Notes: a model not told the origin generated them from the sequence alone. Numbered from the stretch's first letter, positions 16,871 through 27,932 are shown. The stretch: 64,000 nucleotides of DNA from an uncultured Alphaproteobacteria bacterium (GCA_937892955.1 CALBKH010000083.1:9115-73114); one strand, 5' to 3'. Program-made: numbers and translations.

Positions 16871-17393
16871 GGCGACGCGCGAACGGCAGGCGCGCGACGC
16901 CGCGGCGGTGGCCGCCGGCGAGACCCTGGCGCGAATCTACGGCGACATCGCCGAGCGCTCGATGCGCGACCTGCCGGTCTACAATCCGAAACTTCGCGTC
17001 GAGGCCGTCGGCTTCCACGACGACGGTTTTCGAGTGATCGGCATCGTCGCCACGCCGTGGTTCATGAACGCGGTGGTCGCCGCCTCGCCGCTCGGACCGG
17101 CGGCGGTGGAGGTCTCACCCGGATCGACCGTCACCCACGACCTGCCGAGCGGTGCCTACGACTTCGTCGCCGGCACCCTCGACGGCTTCGGCCGCCTCGA
17201 CAGCCTGTCGCTGTTCTCGCCGATGTTCCGTTTCGAAGACCCTGAGGCGGTCACCGCCACCGCCGAAGCGGCGATGGCGGAACTGCTTCGCCCGCCGCAG
17301 CCGGCGAAGACCGAGACCCCGGCGCCGACGGCGCTCGACCGCCGTGCCCTGCTCTTCGGCCGCAAACCGCGGAACGAGACCGCCGCGCCATGA
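16860..17393 (+). CDS. hupJ: [NiFe]-hydrogenase assembly chaperone (HybE/HupJ)
   Basis: 177 residues of the HybE family: LPVYNPKLRVEAVGF, ATPWFMNAVV and LPSGAYDFVAGTLDGFG are the conserved blocks. HybE-type chaperones bind the Tat signal of the small-subunit precursor until the cofactors are in place. The last 35 residues are low-complexity and end GRKPRNETAAP. The start is a GTG at 16860 inside the end of hupI, after GGGAGG. The stop overlaps hupK (ATGA). Confidence 0.88.
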   Translation: MTAEATRERQARDAAAVAAGETLARIYGDIAERSMRDLPVYNPKLRVEAVGFHDDGFRVIGIVATPWFMNAVVAASPLGPAAVEVSPGSTVTHDLPSGAYDFVAGTLDGFGRLDSLSLFSPMFRFEDPEAVTATAEAAMAELLRPPQPAKTETPAPTALDRRALLFGRKPRNETAAP

Positions 17394-18505
17394 CCACCCC
17401 CACCACCTCCTTCGGTCCGGGCGCCATCGCCCTCACCGTCACCGTGGCGCCGCCCGCCGAGGGCGGCCGCGTCGAGGCGGTCCGTATCGCCTCGACCCGG
17501 CCGGTCGGCTTCTCCTCGGCGCTCTTCGTCAATCGCTCGGCCGACGAGATCCCGGCCCTGGTCGGCCGGCTCCATTCCCTCTGCGGCCTCTCCCATGCGA
17601 CCGCCGCGGCCATGGCCGCCGCCGCCGCTCGCGGCGAGGACGCGACCACGGTCGCCACCGTCCGCTTCGACGGGCTCCTCGCCGAACGGCTCGGCGAACA
17701 CCTGCGCTCCACCTTCCTCGGTCCGGCCGGCACCCCCCCCGGCGAGGTGCCGCGCGAGATGCTCGCCGACCTGCGCGCCGTCCTCGCCGCAACCCGCGAA
17801 CTGGCGGCGACCACCGCCGAACCGATGCCCTCCGGCGCTCGCCGCGCCGCGATCGGCCGCGCCCGCGCCGGCCTCGAGCGGCTCGGTCTCGTCCTCGACC
17901 GCGCCGGCCGCCTCGACATGCCGCCGGCTTCCTGGGCCGCCGGCGTCGTCGAGCGCTTCGGCGCGGCGAGCGGCGATATCCACCTTTCCGCCGATCCGCT
18001 CACCGCCGCCGACGACGAGGCGGTGGTCGCCGCCCTCGCCGCCGATCCGACCGGCTTCGCCGCCGCACCGCGCCTCGCCGACCGCCGTCCCGAGACCGGT
18101 CCCCTCGCCCGCGCCGGCTCGGGCGAACGCATCGCCGCCCGCCTCGGCGAGATCGCCGCGGCCGGCCGTCTGCTCGACGCCCGGTCGCAGACGCGGGCCC
18201 GCGCCCTCGACGCCTGGGCGCGCGCCGCATCGATCGATTTCCGTACGGGATATGCCGCCGTGGAAAGCCCGCGCGGCCGGCTCCATCATCTCGTCCGTCT
18301 CGACGGTATCGGACGCGTCGCCTTCTATGCCATTCTGGCGCCGACAGAATGGAATTTCGGCGCCGACGGCCCCTTCGTCGCGACCATCCGGGCCAATCGG
18401 CCGACGGCGGACGATGCGGGCCGCGCTCGGGTGGAACGGATCGCCGCCGCCTTCGACCCCTGCGTCGGCTTCGCGGTGAGCGTGGAGGAACGTGGTCGTG
18501 CATGA
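17390..18505 (+). CDS. hupK: Hydrogenase maturation protein HupK (degenerate large-subunit homologue)
   Basis: 371 residues. The C-terminus resembles a hydrogenase large subunit (VFYAILAPTEWNF-like ILAPTEWNFGADG and AAFDPCVGFAVSVEERGRA), but only the first Cys of the DPCxxC pair remains and the N-terminal CGIC pair is missing apart from SLCGLSHA. Such proteins (HupK/HoxV) serve as a scaffold on which the Fe(CN)2CO unit is assembled before transfer to HupL. The middle is Ala/Arg-rich and poorly conserved. It overlaps hupJ by four bases and hypA by eight. Confidence 0.88.
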   Translation: MTTPTTSFGPGAIALTVTVAPPAEGGRVEAVRIASTRPVGFSSALFVNRSADEIPALVGRLHSLCGLSHATAAAMAAAAARGEDATTVATVRFDGLLAERLGEHLRSTFLGPAGTPPGEVPREMLADLRAVLAATRELAATTAEPMPSGARRAAIGRARAGLERLGLVLDRAGRLDMPPASWAAGVVERFGAASGDIHLSADPLTAADDEAVVAALAADPTGFAAAPRLADRRPETGPLARAGSGERIAARLGEIAAAGRLLDARSQTRARALDAWARAASIDFRTGYAAVESPRGRLHHLVRLDGIGRVAFYAILAPTEWNFGADGPFVATIRANRPTADDAGRARVERIAAAFDPCVGFAVSVEERGRA

Positions 18506-18839
18506 GATGTCGCTCATGGAGAGCGTCCTCGAGATCGTCGAGGAAGAAGCGAGGAAGGCGGGCGCGACCAAGGTCAAGGCGGTGCGCCTCGACATCGGCG
18601 AACTGTCCCACGTCGAGCCCGAGGCGATGCGCTTCTGCTTCGACGCGGTGGTGCGCGGCACCATCGCCGCGGAAGCGGCGCTGGAGATCGTCCGGGTGCC
18701 GGGCCAGGGCTGGTGTATGGACTGCTGCGAGACGGTGGCGCTTTCCGAACGCTTCGGCGCCTGCCCGAAATGCGGCAATCACAGAGTTCAGATGACGTCG
18801 GGCGACGACATGCGGGTCGCCGAGTTGGAGGTGGAGTGA
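18498..18839 (+). CDS. hypA: Hydrogenase nickel incorporation protein HypA
   Basis: 113 residues from the GTG at 18498. I chose this start over the GTG at 18492 because it places His at position 2 (MHEMSLMESV), the N-terminal nickel ligand conserved in all HypA, and because GGAGGAA is then correctly spaced. Zinc ligands are Cys-73/Cys-76 (CMDC) and Cys-89/Cys-92 (CPKC). HypA delivers nickel to the large subunit with HypB. It overlaps the end of hupK and shares one base with the hypB start (TGATG). Confidence 0.95.
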   Translation: MHEMSLMESVLEIVEEEARKAGATKVKAVRLDIGELSHVEPEAMRFCFDAVVRGTIAAEAALEIVRVPGQGWCMDCCETVALSERFGACPKCGNHRVQMTSGDDMRVAELEVE

Positions 18840-19960
18840 TGTGCACGGTCTGCGGCTGCGGTCAGGCGACGGTCGAGGGCAAGAAGGTCGAAGGGCACGA
18901 TCACGGCCACGGCCACGATCACCACCACCACGATCATGATCACGGACATTCCCACGACCACGATCATGTCCACGATCACGACCATGCCCACCCGCACGGC
19001 CACGACCACGTGCATGCCCACAGCCACGAGCACGACCACGGCGACGGCCACGTCCATTCCCATGCCCACATCCATGGTCACGATCACGGCCACGACCATG
19101 CGCACGCCCACGGCCATGCCCATGTGCACACCCACGACCATGATCACGGGCACGATCATTCCCACTCCCATGACCACGTGCACGGCCCGGGCTGCGGGCA
19201 CGATCACGACCACGGCCACGTCGTCCGTTCGGAAGACGCGATCGACTACGGCGCCGGCCTCGCCGGCGTCCACGTTCCGGGCCTCGCGCAGGAGCGCATC
19301 GTCAAGATCGAGCGCGACATCCTCGGCAAGAACGACGGCCTCGCCCGCGCCAACCGCCGCCGCCTCGCCGAGAAGGGCGTCTTCGCCCTGAACCTCGTCT
19401 CCTCCCCCGGTTCGGGCAAGACGACGCTGCTGGTCAAGGCGATCTCGGATCTGAAGGAGAAGCACGCCATCGCCGTGGTCGAGGGCGATCAGCAGACCTC
19501 CAACGACGCCGAGCGCATCCGCGCCACGGGGGTCAGGGCGATCCAGGTCAACACCGGCAAGGGCTGCCACCTCGACGCCTCGATGGTCGGCCACGCCCTC
19601 GACGACCTCGATCTCGAGCAGAATTCGGTCCTGTTCATCGAGAACGTCGGCAATCTCGTCTGCCCGGCCGCCTTCGACCTCGGCGAGGCCCACAAGGTGG
19701 TGGTGCTGTCGGTGACCGAGGGCGAGGACAAGCCGCTCAAGTACCCGGACATGTTCGCCGCCGCCGACCTGATGCTGCTCAACAAGGCCGACCTGCTGCC
19801 GCATCTCGACTTCGACGTCGAGGCCTGCATCGCCAACGCGCTGAAGGTCAATCCGCGCCTCCAGGTGATGACCGTGTCGGCCCGCTCGGGCGAAGGCATG
19901 GCTGTCTTCTACGCCTGGATCGCCGCCCGCGCCGCGCTCGCCGCCCGCCCGGCGAACTGA
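18839..19960 (+). CDS. hypB: Hydrogenase nickel incorporation GTPase HypB with very long His-rich domain
   Basis: 373 residues. The N-terminal MCTVCGCG (Cys-2, -5, -7) is the high-affinity nickel site. Residues about 20-127 are almost entirely His alternating with Asp, Gly, Ala or Val, about 53 histidines in all. The GTPase domain follows: P-loop SSPGSGKTTLL near residue 190, VVEGDQQTSNDAERI, and NKADLLPHLDFD as the NKxD motif. The His tract probably stores nickel, as shown for shorter tracts in Bradyrhizobium HypB. The tract is much longer than those I know. The DNA beneath it is a low-complexity CAC/CAT run but not an exact tandem repeat. Confidence 0.96.
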   Translation: MCTVCGCGQATVEGKKVEGHDHGHGHDHHHHDHDHGHSHDHDHVHDHDHAHPHGHDHVHAHSHEHDHGDGHVHSHAHIHGHDHGHDHAHAHGHAHVHTHDHDHGHDHSHSHDHVHGPGCGHDHDHGHVVRSEDAIDYGAGLAGVHVPGLAQERIVKIERDILGKNDGLARANRRRLAEKGVFALNLVSSPGSGKTTLLVKAISDLKEKHAIAVVEGDQQTSNDAERIRATGVRAIQVNTGKGCHLDASMVGHALDDLDLEQNSVLFIENVGNLVCPAAFDLGEAHKVVVLSVTEGEDKPLKYPDMFAAADLMLLNKADLLPHLDFDVEACIANALKVNPRLQVMTVSARSGEGMAVFYAWIAARAALAARPAN

Positions 19961-19974
19961 GGGAACCGCCGCCG

Positions 19975-22569
19975 ATGAACCACGGACCCGCCGGCGACGC
20001 GCTCGTTCGCCTCTTCGCCGATGGCGGAGAGGTCGAGCGGCTGCGCATCCGCCTGCGCGGTGCGGTCCAGGGCGTCGGCATGCGTCCCTTCGTCCACGGT
20101 CTCGCCGCTCGTCACGGGATCTCCGGTCTGGTGCTCAACGACGGCGACGGCGTCGTGATCGAGGCCGAGGGCACCGACGTCGCCGCTTTCGTCGCGGCGC
20201 TGACGGCGGAGAAACCGCCACTCGCCTCGATCGATTCCGTCGAGACGGAGCCGATGTCCCCGACCGGCGAGAGCGGCTTCCGCATCGTCGAGAGCGTCGC
20301 CTCCAAGGCCCGCACCCGCGTCCCCGCCGACGCCGCGACCTGCGAGGCCTGCCTCGACGACCTCTACGACCCCGAGAGCCGGTTCCACCTCTACCCCTTC
20401 GTCAACTGCACCCACTGCGGCCCGCGCTACACCATCACCGCCCATCTGCCCTACGACCGGCCGCAGACGGCGATGGCCGGCTTCCCGATGTGCGCGGCCT
20501 GCGCGAGCGACTATCGCGATCCGACGAACCGCCGTTTCCACGCCGAACCGATCGCTTGTCCGACCTGTGGACCGAAGCTGCGCGTGGTGTGGCGACGCGG
20601 GGAAGGCTCGGCGGGGCGCGGCCTCGGACCGGAAGGCGACGTTCCATCCGTCGGGCTCCCGGTCGGGCCCGCCGGTCGCTCCATCGTCCCCTCCCCCCTC
20701 GAGGAGGAGGGACAGGGAGGGGGGGCTGCGGCCCATCCGCGCGCGCCGATGGTCGAAACGAGCACCGTGCCCTCCCTCTCTGTCTCTCCCCCTCCAGGGG
20801 GGAGAGAACCGGATGAGACTGCCGACGACCAATCGGCACCTTCGCTCGAGGCGAGGTCGTCGGCGGAAGGTGGCCCTTCCCTCCCCCCCATCGCCGAGAT
20901 CGTCGCGGCGCTCCGCGCCGGGAAGATCGTCGCGGTGAAGGGCATCGGCGGCTTCCATCTGATGTGCGACGCGCGCTCCGAGACTGCGGTCGCCGAACTC
21001 AGGCGGCGCAAGGCGCGCGACGCCAAGCCCTTCGCGGTGATGGTGGCCAATGCCGCTTCGCTCGACGGCATCGCCGTCGTCGGGGACGTCGAGCGCGACC
21101 TCTTCCTCTCCGCCGCCGCGCCGATCGTCGTCATGGACGCGGTGCCCGGCGCGCTCGCCCCGTCCATCGCCCCGAACCTCTCCCGCATCGGCGTCATGCG
21201 CGCCTACGCCCCGCTCCATCATCTGATCTTCCGGGAAGCCGTCGGGGGCGAGGTGGCCGCCCGCGATCGTGAGGCGGCGAACGATTTCGTCGTCGTCGCC
21301 ACTTCGGCCAATCCCGGTGGCGAACCGCTGGTCATCGACGACGCCGACGCCCGCCGCCGCCTCGGCGGCATCGCCGACCTGATCGTCGGCCACGACCGGC
21401 CGATCGTCATCCGCGCCGACGACTCGGTTGCCCAGGTGATCGCCGGCAAGCCGAGCCTGATCCGCCGCGCCAAGGGCTTCGTGCCCAACCCCGTCGATCT
21501 CGGATCGGACGGCCCGGTGGTGCTGGCGACCGGCGCCCACCTCAAGGCGACCGTCACCGTCACCCGCGGCCGCGAGGCCTTCGTCTCGCAACATGTCGGC
21601 GATCTCGACACCGTCGAGACGGTGAAGTTCTACCGCGAGACCGCGGCCCACCTCCTGTCGCTCCTCGACGTGAAGCCGGAGATCGTCGCCTGCGATCTCC
21701 ATCCCGACTTCCGCTCGTCGCGGTTCGCCCTCGAGTTCGACGCGCCCGTCCTGCCCGTTCAGCACCACGCCGCCCATGTCGCGGCCATCGCCGCCGAGCA
21801 CGGCATCGTCGAGCCGATCCTCGGCCTCGCCCTCGACGGCATCGGCCACGGCGACGACGGGTCGGCCTGGGGCGGCGAGTTCATCCGCGTCTCCGGCGCC
21901 TCCTGGCGGCGCCTCGGCCATCTCGCCCCGCTGGCGCTGCCCGGCGGCGACAAGGCGGCGCGCGAGCCCTGGCGCATGGCGGTCGCCGCCCTGCACGCCA
22001 TCGGCGAGGCCGAACGCGCCCGCGCCCTCTTCGCCGACGAACCGCTTCTCGCCCCCCTTCTCGCCCGCCTCGACACCGGACGCGAGGCGACCACCACCTC
22101 GCTCGGCCGGCTCTTCGACGCCGTCGCCGGCCTCGCCGGCTTGCGCCGCCGCCAGGACCACGAGGGTCAGGCGGCGATGGAGCTCGAAGCCCTGATGGTC
22201 GAAGCGAAACACGGCAGCGGCCTGTTCCGGCTGGCGAACGGCGTCCTCGACTTCTCGCCGCTCCTGGTCGAACTCGCCCGGCCGGGTGTGCGCCCGCGCT
22301 GTGTCGCCGAGTTCTTCCACGGCACGCTGATCGACGGCCTCGCGACCCTGGTCGCCACCCACGCCCGGCATGGCGAGGCGATCGCGCTGGGCGGCGGTTG
22401 CCTGATGAACCGGGTGCTGGCCGAAGGCCTCGTCGCGGCACTGACCGCGCGCGGCTTCCGTCCGCTTCTCGCTCATGCCGTTCCCGCCAACGACGGCGGC
22501 CTGTCGCTCGGCCAGGCGGCCCTCGCCCGTGCCCATGCCGCATCCCGACCGACACCGAAGATCCCCTGA
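19975..22569 (+). CDS. hypF: Carbamoyltransferase HypF with an in-frame insertion
   Basis: 864 residues, about 100 more than usual. Domains in order are acylphosphatase-like (IRLRGAVQGVGMRPFVHG, about 20-105), two zinc-finger pairs (CEACLDD/CTHCGPR and CAACASD/CPTCGPK, about 120-205), a YrdC-like domain (KGIGGFHLMCDA onward, from about 320) and a C-terminal Kae1-like carbamoyltransfer domain (HHAAHVAAIAAEHG). HypF makes thiocarbamate on HypE, the source of the CN ligands. Between the zinc fingers and YrdC lies a low-complexity stretch of about 100 residues (about 208-305) encoded by DNA with a 31-bp inverted repeat (see repeat at 20691). All catalytic motifs are intact, so the protein is probably functional. 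Confidence 0.93.
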   Translation: MNHGPAGDALVRLFADGGEVERLRIRLRGAVQGVGMRPFVHGLAARHGISGLVLNDGDGVVIEAEGTDVAAFVAALTAEKPPLASIDSVETEPMSPTGESGFRIVESVASKARTRVPADAATCEACLDDLYDPESRFHLYPFVNCTHCGPRYTITAHLPYDRPQTAMAGFPMCAACASDYRDPTNRRFHAEPIACPTCGPKLRVVWRRGEGSAGRGLGPEGDVPSVGLPVGPAGRSIVPSPLEEEGQGGGAAAHPRAPMVETSTVPSLSVSPPPGGREPDETADDQSAPSLEARSSAEGGPSLPPIAEIVAALRAGKIVAVKGIGGFHLMCDARSETAVAELRRRKARDAKPFAVMVANAASLDGIAVVGDVERDLFLSAAAPIVVMDAVPGALAPSIAPNLSRIGVMRAYAPLHHLIFREAVGGEVAARDREAANDFVVVATSANPGGEPLVIDDADARRRLGGIADLIVGHDRPIVIRADDSVAQVIAGKPSLIRRAKGFVPNPVDLGSDGPVVLATGAHLKATVTVTRGREAFVSQHVGDLDTVETVKFYRETAAHLLSLLDVKPEIVACDLHPDFRSSRFALEFDAPVLPVQHHAAHVAAIAAEHGIVEPILGLALDGIGHGDDGSAWGGEFIRVSGASWRRLGHLAPLALPGGDKAAREPWRMAVAALHAIGEAERARALFADEPLLAPLLARLDTGREATTTSLGRLFDAVAGLAGLRRRQDHEGQAAMELEALMVEAKHGSGLFRLANGVLDFSPLLVELARPGVRPRCVAEFFHGTLIDGLATLVATHARHGEAIALGGGCLMNRVLAEGLVAALTARGFRPLLAHAVPANDGGLSLGQAALARAHAASRPTPKIP
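20691..20804. repeat. Palindromic element inserted in frame within hypF
   Basis: Two 31-base arms (20691-20721 and 20774-20804) pair in inverted orientation at 27 of 31 positions, with a 52-base spacer. Both are runs of CCTCC/GGAGG around a GACAG/CTGTC core. The translated product here is Pro/Gly/Ser-rich and has no counterpart in ordinary HypF. The structure resembles mobile intergenic palindromic repeats, here tolerated inside a gene at a domain boundary. Confidence 0.7.
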
Positions 22570-22586
22570 AGAGGAGACGTCCCCCC

Positions 22587-22820
22587 ATGTGTCTCGCCAT
22601 CCCCGCTCTGGTGAGCGAACTGCTCCCCGACGACATGGCCAAGGTCAGTCTCGACGGCGTCACCAAGGAGATCTCGATCGCCATGGTCGAGGACGTGAAG
22701 CCCGGCGACTACGTCATCATCCACGTCGGCTATGCGCTGTCGAAGATCGACGCCGACGAGGCCGAGAAGACTCTGGCCCTGCTCGCGGAAGCCGGCGCAC
22801 TCCAGGGAGCGGCCGAATGA
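22587..22820 (+). CDS. hypC: Hydrogenase assembly chaperone HypC
   Basis: 77 residues starting MCLAIPALVSELL. Cys-2 carries the Fe(CN)2CO precursor, and PGDYVIIHVGYALSKID is the conserved C-terminal block. HypC shuttles the iron unit between HypD and the large subunit. The start ATG at 22587 follows GAGGAGA. It overlaps hypD by ATGA. HupF is the hydrogenase-specific paralogue in the same locus. Confidence 0.95.
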   Translation: MCLAIPALVSELLPDDMAKVSLDGVTKEISIAMVEDVKPGDYVIIHVGYALSKIDADEAEKTLALLAEAGALQGAAE

Positions 22821-23974
22821 AATACGTCGACGAATACCGCGACGGCAAACTCGCCCGCGCCATCGCCGAGACCATCCGCGCCGAAGCGGATCCGGCGAAG
22901 ACCTACCATTTCATGGAGTTCTGCGGCGGCCACACCCATGCGATCTCGCGCTACGGCCTCGAGGACCTGCTGCCGGCCAACGTGCGCATGATCCACGGCC
23001 CCGGCTGCCCGGTCTGCGTCCTGCCGATCGGCCGCATCGACGAGGCGCTGGAGCTGGCGAAGAACCCGAGGGTGACGCTCCTCACCTACGCCGACCTGAT
23101 GCGCGTGCCCGGCTCCAAGGGCCGCAGCCTCCTCAAGGCCAAGGCCGAGGGCTGCGACATCCGCATGATCTATTCGACCCTCGACGCCATCCGCATCGCC
23201 GAGGAGAACCCCGATCGCGAGGTGGTGTTCTTCGCCATCGGCTTCGAGACGACCACCCCGCCGACGGCGCTGGCGCTCAAGACGGCCGAGAAGAAGGGGC
23301 TCACCAACTTCTCGGTGTTCTGCAACCACGTGCTCACCCCCTCGGCGATCCGCGCCATCCTCGAGGCGCCGGCGACCGGCAAGCTACCGCCGGTGAAGAT
23401 CCAGGGCTTCATCGGCCCGGCCCACGTCTCGGTGGTGATCGGCTCGAAGCCCTACGAGACCTTCGTCGAGGAATTCGGCCAGCGCATCGTCGTCTCCGGC
23501 TTCGAGCCGCTCGACGTCATGCAGTCGGTGCTGATGCTGGTGCGCCAGGTCAACGAGGGTCGCGCCGCGGTCGAGAACCAGTACATCCGCGCCGTGGTGC
23601 CGGAGGGCAACGTCGCCGCCCAGAAGCTCTGCGACGACGTCTTCGATCTCCGCGACCGCTTCGAATGGCGCGGCCTCGGCTACATCGACAACTCGGCGCT
23701 GAAGCTGCGCGACGAATACGCCCGCTTCGACGCCGAGAAGCGCTTCGCGGTGACACGGATCCACGCCTCCGACAACCCGGCCTGCGAATGCGGCGTCATC
23801 CTCATCGGCGCCAAGCAGCCGGCCGACTGCAAGCTCTTCGGCACGGTGTGCACCCCCGAGACCCCGATGGGCTCCTGCATGGTGTCCTCGGAAGGCGCCT
23901 GCGCCGCCCACTGGACCTACGGCCGCTTCCGCGACAAGGCCAAGAATCAGGACGAACGGAGAAGAGCGTCGTGA
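22817..23974 (+). CDS. hypD: Hydrogenase formation Fe-S protein HypD
   Basis: 385 residues. Conserved cysteines are visible in MEFCGGHTHAISRYG, HGPGCPVCVLP and FCNHVLTPSAI, and the C-terminal [4Fe-4S] ligands in ACECGVILIG, FGTVCTPETPMGSCMVSSEGACAAH. With HypC it is the platform on which CN and CO are attached to iron. Its start overlaps the hypC stop (ATGA) and its stop overlaps the hypE start (GTGA), a translationally coupled hypCDE run. Confidence 0.96.
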   Translation: MKYVDEYRDGKLARAIAETIRAEADPAKTYHFMEFCGGHTHAISRYGLEDLLPANVRMIHGPGCPVCVLPIGRIDEALELAKNPRVTLLTYADLMRVPGSKGRSLLKAKAEGCDIRMIYSTLDAIRIAEENPDREVVFFAIGFETTTPPTALALKTAEKKGLTNFSVFCNHVLTPSAIRAILEAPATGKLPPVKIQGFIGPAHVSVVIGSKPYETFVEEFGQRIVVSGFEPLDVMQSVLMLVRQVNEGRAAVENQYIRAVVPEGNVAAQKLCDDVFDLRDRFEWRGLGYIDNSALKLRDEYARFDAEKRFAVTRIHASDNPACECGVILIGAKQPADCKLFGTVCTPETPMGSCMVSSEGACAAHWTYGRFRDKAKNQDERRRAS

Positions 23975-25038
23975 ACGCCCCGAACGAACCCCGCCTGCGC
24001 CACCGCAAGATGGACGTGAAGTCCGGCCGCGTCGACCTCTCGCACGGGTCGGGCGGCCGCGCCATGGCGCAGCTCATCGCCGAGATCTTCCACGAGGCCT
24101 TCGCCAACGAATATCTGGCGCAGGGCAACGATCAGGCGACCTTCGCCGCCCCGGCCCCGACCGGCGGCCGCATGGTGATGACCACCGACGGCTACGTCGT
24201 CTCGCCGATCTTCTTCCCCGGCGGCGACATCGGCTCGCTCGCCGTCCACGGCACCATCAACGACGTCGCCATGGGCGGCGCCCGGCCGGTGGCGCTCTCC
24301 GCCTCCTTCATCATCGAGGAGGGCTTCCCGCTCGCCGACCTGCAGCGCATCGCCCGCTCGATGGGCGAGGCGGCGCGCGACGCCGGCGTGCCGATCGTCA
24401 CCGGCGACACCAAGGTGGTCGAACGCGGCAAGGCCGACGGCGTCTTCATCTCCACCGCCGGCATCGGCGTCGTCGCCGACGGCCTGGAGCTCGGCGGCCA
24501 CCTCGCGCGCCCCGGCGACAAGGTGGTCGTCTCCGGCTCGATCGGCGATCACGGCGTCGCCATCATGTCGAGCCGCGAGAACCTCACCTTCGACACCGCC
24601 ATCCTCTCCGACAGCGCTGCGCTGCACCGGCTCACCGAGGTGATGATCGCCGCCGCCGGCCCGTCGCTGAAGCTGATGCGCGACCCGACCCGCGGCGGCC
24701 TCGCCGCGACGCTGAACGAGGTGGCGAACCAGTCCGGCGTCGGCATCCGCATCGAGGAGGATGCGATCCCGATCAAGGCGGAAGTGGCGGCGGCCTGCGA
24801 GTTCCTCGGCCTCGATCCCTTGAACGTCGCCAACGAGGGCAAGCTGATCGCCGTGGTCGATCCGGGCGCGGCGGAAGCGATCGTCGCGGCGATGCGCGCC
24901 CACCCGCTCGGGCGGGACGCGGCGGTCATCGGCGAGGTGATCGAGGACGATCAGCGCTTCGTCCAGATGACCACCGCTTTCGGCGGCGGCCGCATCGTCG
25001 ATTGGCTCTCCGGCGAGCAACTGCCGCGTATCTGTTGA
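23971..25038 (+). CDS. hypE: Carbamoyl dehydratase HypE
   Basis: 355 residues of the AIR synthase-related fold. It shows VDLSHGSGGRAM at the N-terminus, ATP-site blocks GTINDVAMGGARP and DPTRGGLAATLNEVA, and the C-terminal PRIC tail, whose Cys accepts the carbamoyl group from HypF and is dehydrated to thiocyanate. The GTG at 23971 overlaps hypD and has GGAGAAG six bases upstream. An internal ATG at 24010 is a weaker option. hupR begins ten bases later. Confidence 0.96.
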   Translation: MNAPNEPRLRHRKMDVKSGRVDLSHGSGGRAMAQLIAEIFHEAFANEYLAQGNDQATFAAPAPTGGRMVMTTDGYVVSPIFFPGGDIGSLAVHGTINDVAMGGARPVALSASFIIEEGFPLADLQRIARSMGEAARDAGVPIVTGDTKVVERGKADGVFISTAGIGVVADGLELGGHLARPGDKVVVSGSIGDHGVAIMSSRENLTFDTAILSDSAALHRLTEVMIAAAGPSLKLMRDPTRGGLAATLNEVANQSGVGIRIEEDAIPIKAEVAAACEFLGLDPLNVANEGKLIAVVDPGAAEAIVAAMRAHPLGRDAAVIGEVIEDDQRFVQMTTAFGGGRIVDWLSGEQLPRIC

Positions 25039-25048
25039 GGCGGGACCC

Positions 25049-26546
<1,498 letters not shown>

Positions 26547-26563
<17 letters not shown>

Positions 26564-27932
26564 TCCGCGTCGTCCCGAGAACCTGCTCGCCCACGTCATG
26601 CCCGGCGAGGAACCGGCGCTCGACGGCGAAGGCGAGGCGATGTGGATCGACGTCATCGCCAAGATGGACGCGGTCTATTCCGATCTCCTGCGCTACGAGG
26701 TCGATCTCGAGGCCAAGAACTCCGAACTCGAGGCGGCCGAGGGCTTCATCTCGTCGGTGATCGCCTCGGTCTCCGACATCCTGGTGGTGGTCGACGACCG
26801 TGGCGTGGTGGTCCAGGTCAATCCCGCCTTCGTCCGCCTGATCGCCCGCCCGTCCACCGAACTCGTCGGCCGACCGCTCACCGAACTGGTGGTGGAGAGC
26901 GACGCGGCGCGGGCCCGCGCCGCCCTCGTCTCCGGCGCCGAAGGCGAGGTGCGCGAACTCGAACTCTCTTTCCGCACCCCCGTCGGCCCCTCCGATCTGA
27001 TGGCGGTCAACTGTTCGGCCCGCTTCGATCACAACGGCCGACGCGTCGGTGCGGTGCTCACCGGTCGGCCGATCGGCGAGCTGCGCCGCGCCTACGAGGC
27101 CCTCCACAAGGCCCACCTCGAGCTGCAACAGGCCCAGCGCAAGCTGGTCGAGCAGGAGAAGATGGCGAGCCTCGGCCGTCTGGTCGCCGGCGTCGCCCAC
27201 GAACTCAACAACCCGATCAGCTTCGTCTACGGCAACATCCACACCCTCGAGCGCTACCGCCGCAACCTCGAGACCTACATCCACGACCTGCGCGGGCTCG
27301 CCGACCCGCGCGCCGTCGCCCGCCTCGATCGCGAGGCGCGCATCGACGCCGTCCTCGCCGATCTCGGACCGCTGATCGAGGGGACGCTCGAAGGCGCGGT
27401 GCGCATCTCCGAGATCGTCAAGAACCTGCGTCGGCTCTCCTTCTCGCGCTCCAACCAGCGCGAAGCGATCGACCTCACCCGCCTGATCGGCACCGCGGCC
27501 CACTGGGCCGTCCGCGCCAAGAACGTCCGCGCCCGCCTCGACACCGACATCGAGCCGGGCCTGACGGTCGAGGGGCAGGAGGGCCAGATCCACCAGGTGC
27601 TGATCAACCTCATCGACAACGCCCTCGACGCGGTTCGCGCCGCCGCCGATCCGCACATCACCATCACCTCCCGGTCGCAGGACGGCGAGGTGGTGATCGA
27701 AGTCGCCGACGACGGCGCCGGCATCGCCGACGAGGTCGCCGACAAGATCTTCGAACCCTTCTTCACCACCAAGACGGTGGGTGAGGGCACCGGCCTCGGC
27801 CTGTGGATCTCCTATTCCATCGCCCGCGACCACGGCGGCTCGCTCACCGCCGCCAACCGCCCCGAAGGCGGCGCCGTCTTCCGCCTCACCCTCCCCCGCC
27901 ACGCCCCACCCGGGGCCGGCGCCGGCGGGTGA
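26547..27932 (+). CDS. hupT: Sensor histidine kinase HupT/HoxJ
   Basis: 461 residues, soluble. A PAS domain lies at about 70-180 (ISSVIASVSDILVVVDDRGVVVQVNPAF), a coiled-coil linker at 185-205, and the phospho-accepting His-218 in RLVAGVAHELNNP. The ATPase domain has the N box LINLIDNALDAV, G1 VADDGAGIAD, the F box EPFFTTK and G2 GEGTGLGL. It should be inhibited or released by HupUV according to H2 and then control HupR. Here it lies directly after hupR and overlaps it, whereas many relatives have hupT in front of hupUV. Confidence 0.92.

Noticed and set aside
17390..18505. A second catalytic hydrogenase large subunit
   Set aside because: The NiFe cysteine pairs are missing, and the position in hupGHIJK identifies the maturation scaffold HupK.
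18890..19222. Tandem repeat or CRISPR-like array in the CAC/CAT-rich stretch
   Set aside because: It is coding sequence for the His-rich part of HypB. Units vary in length and there are no unique spacers.
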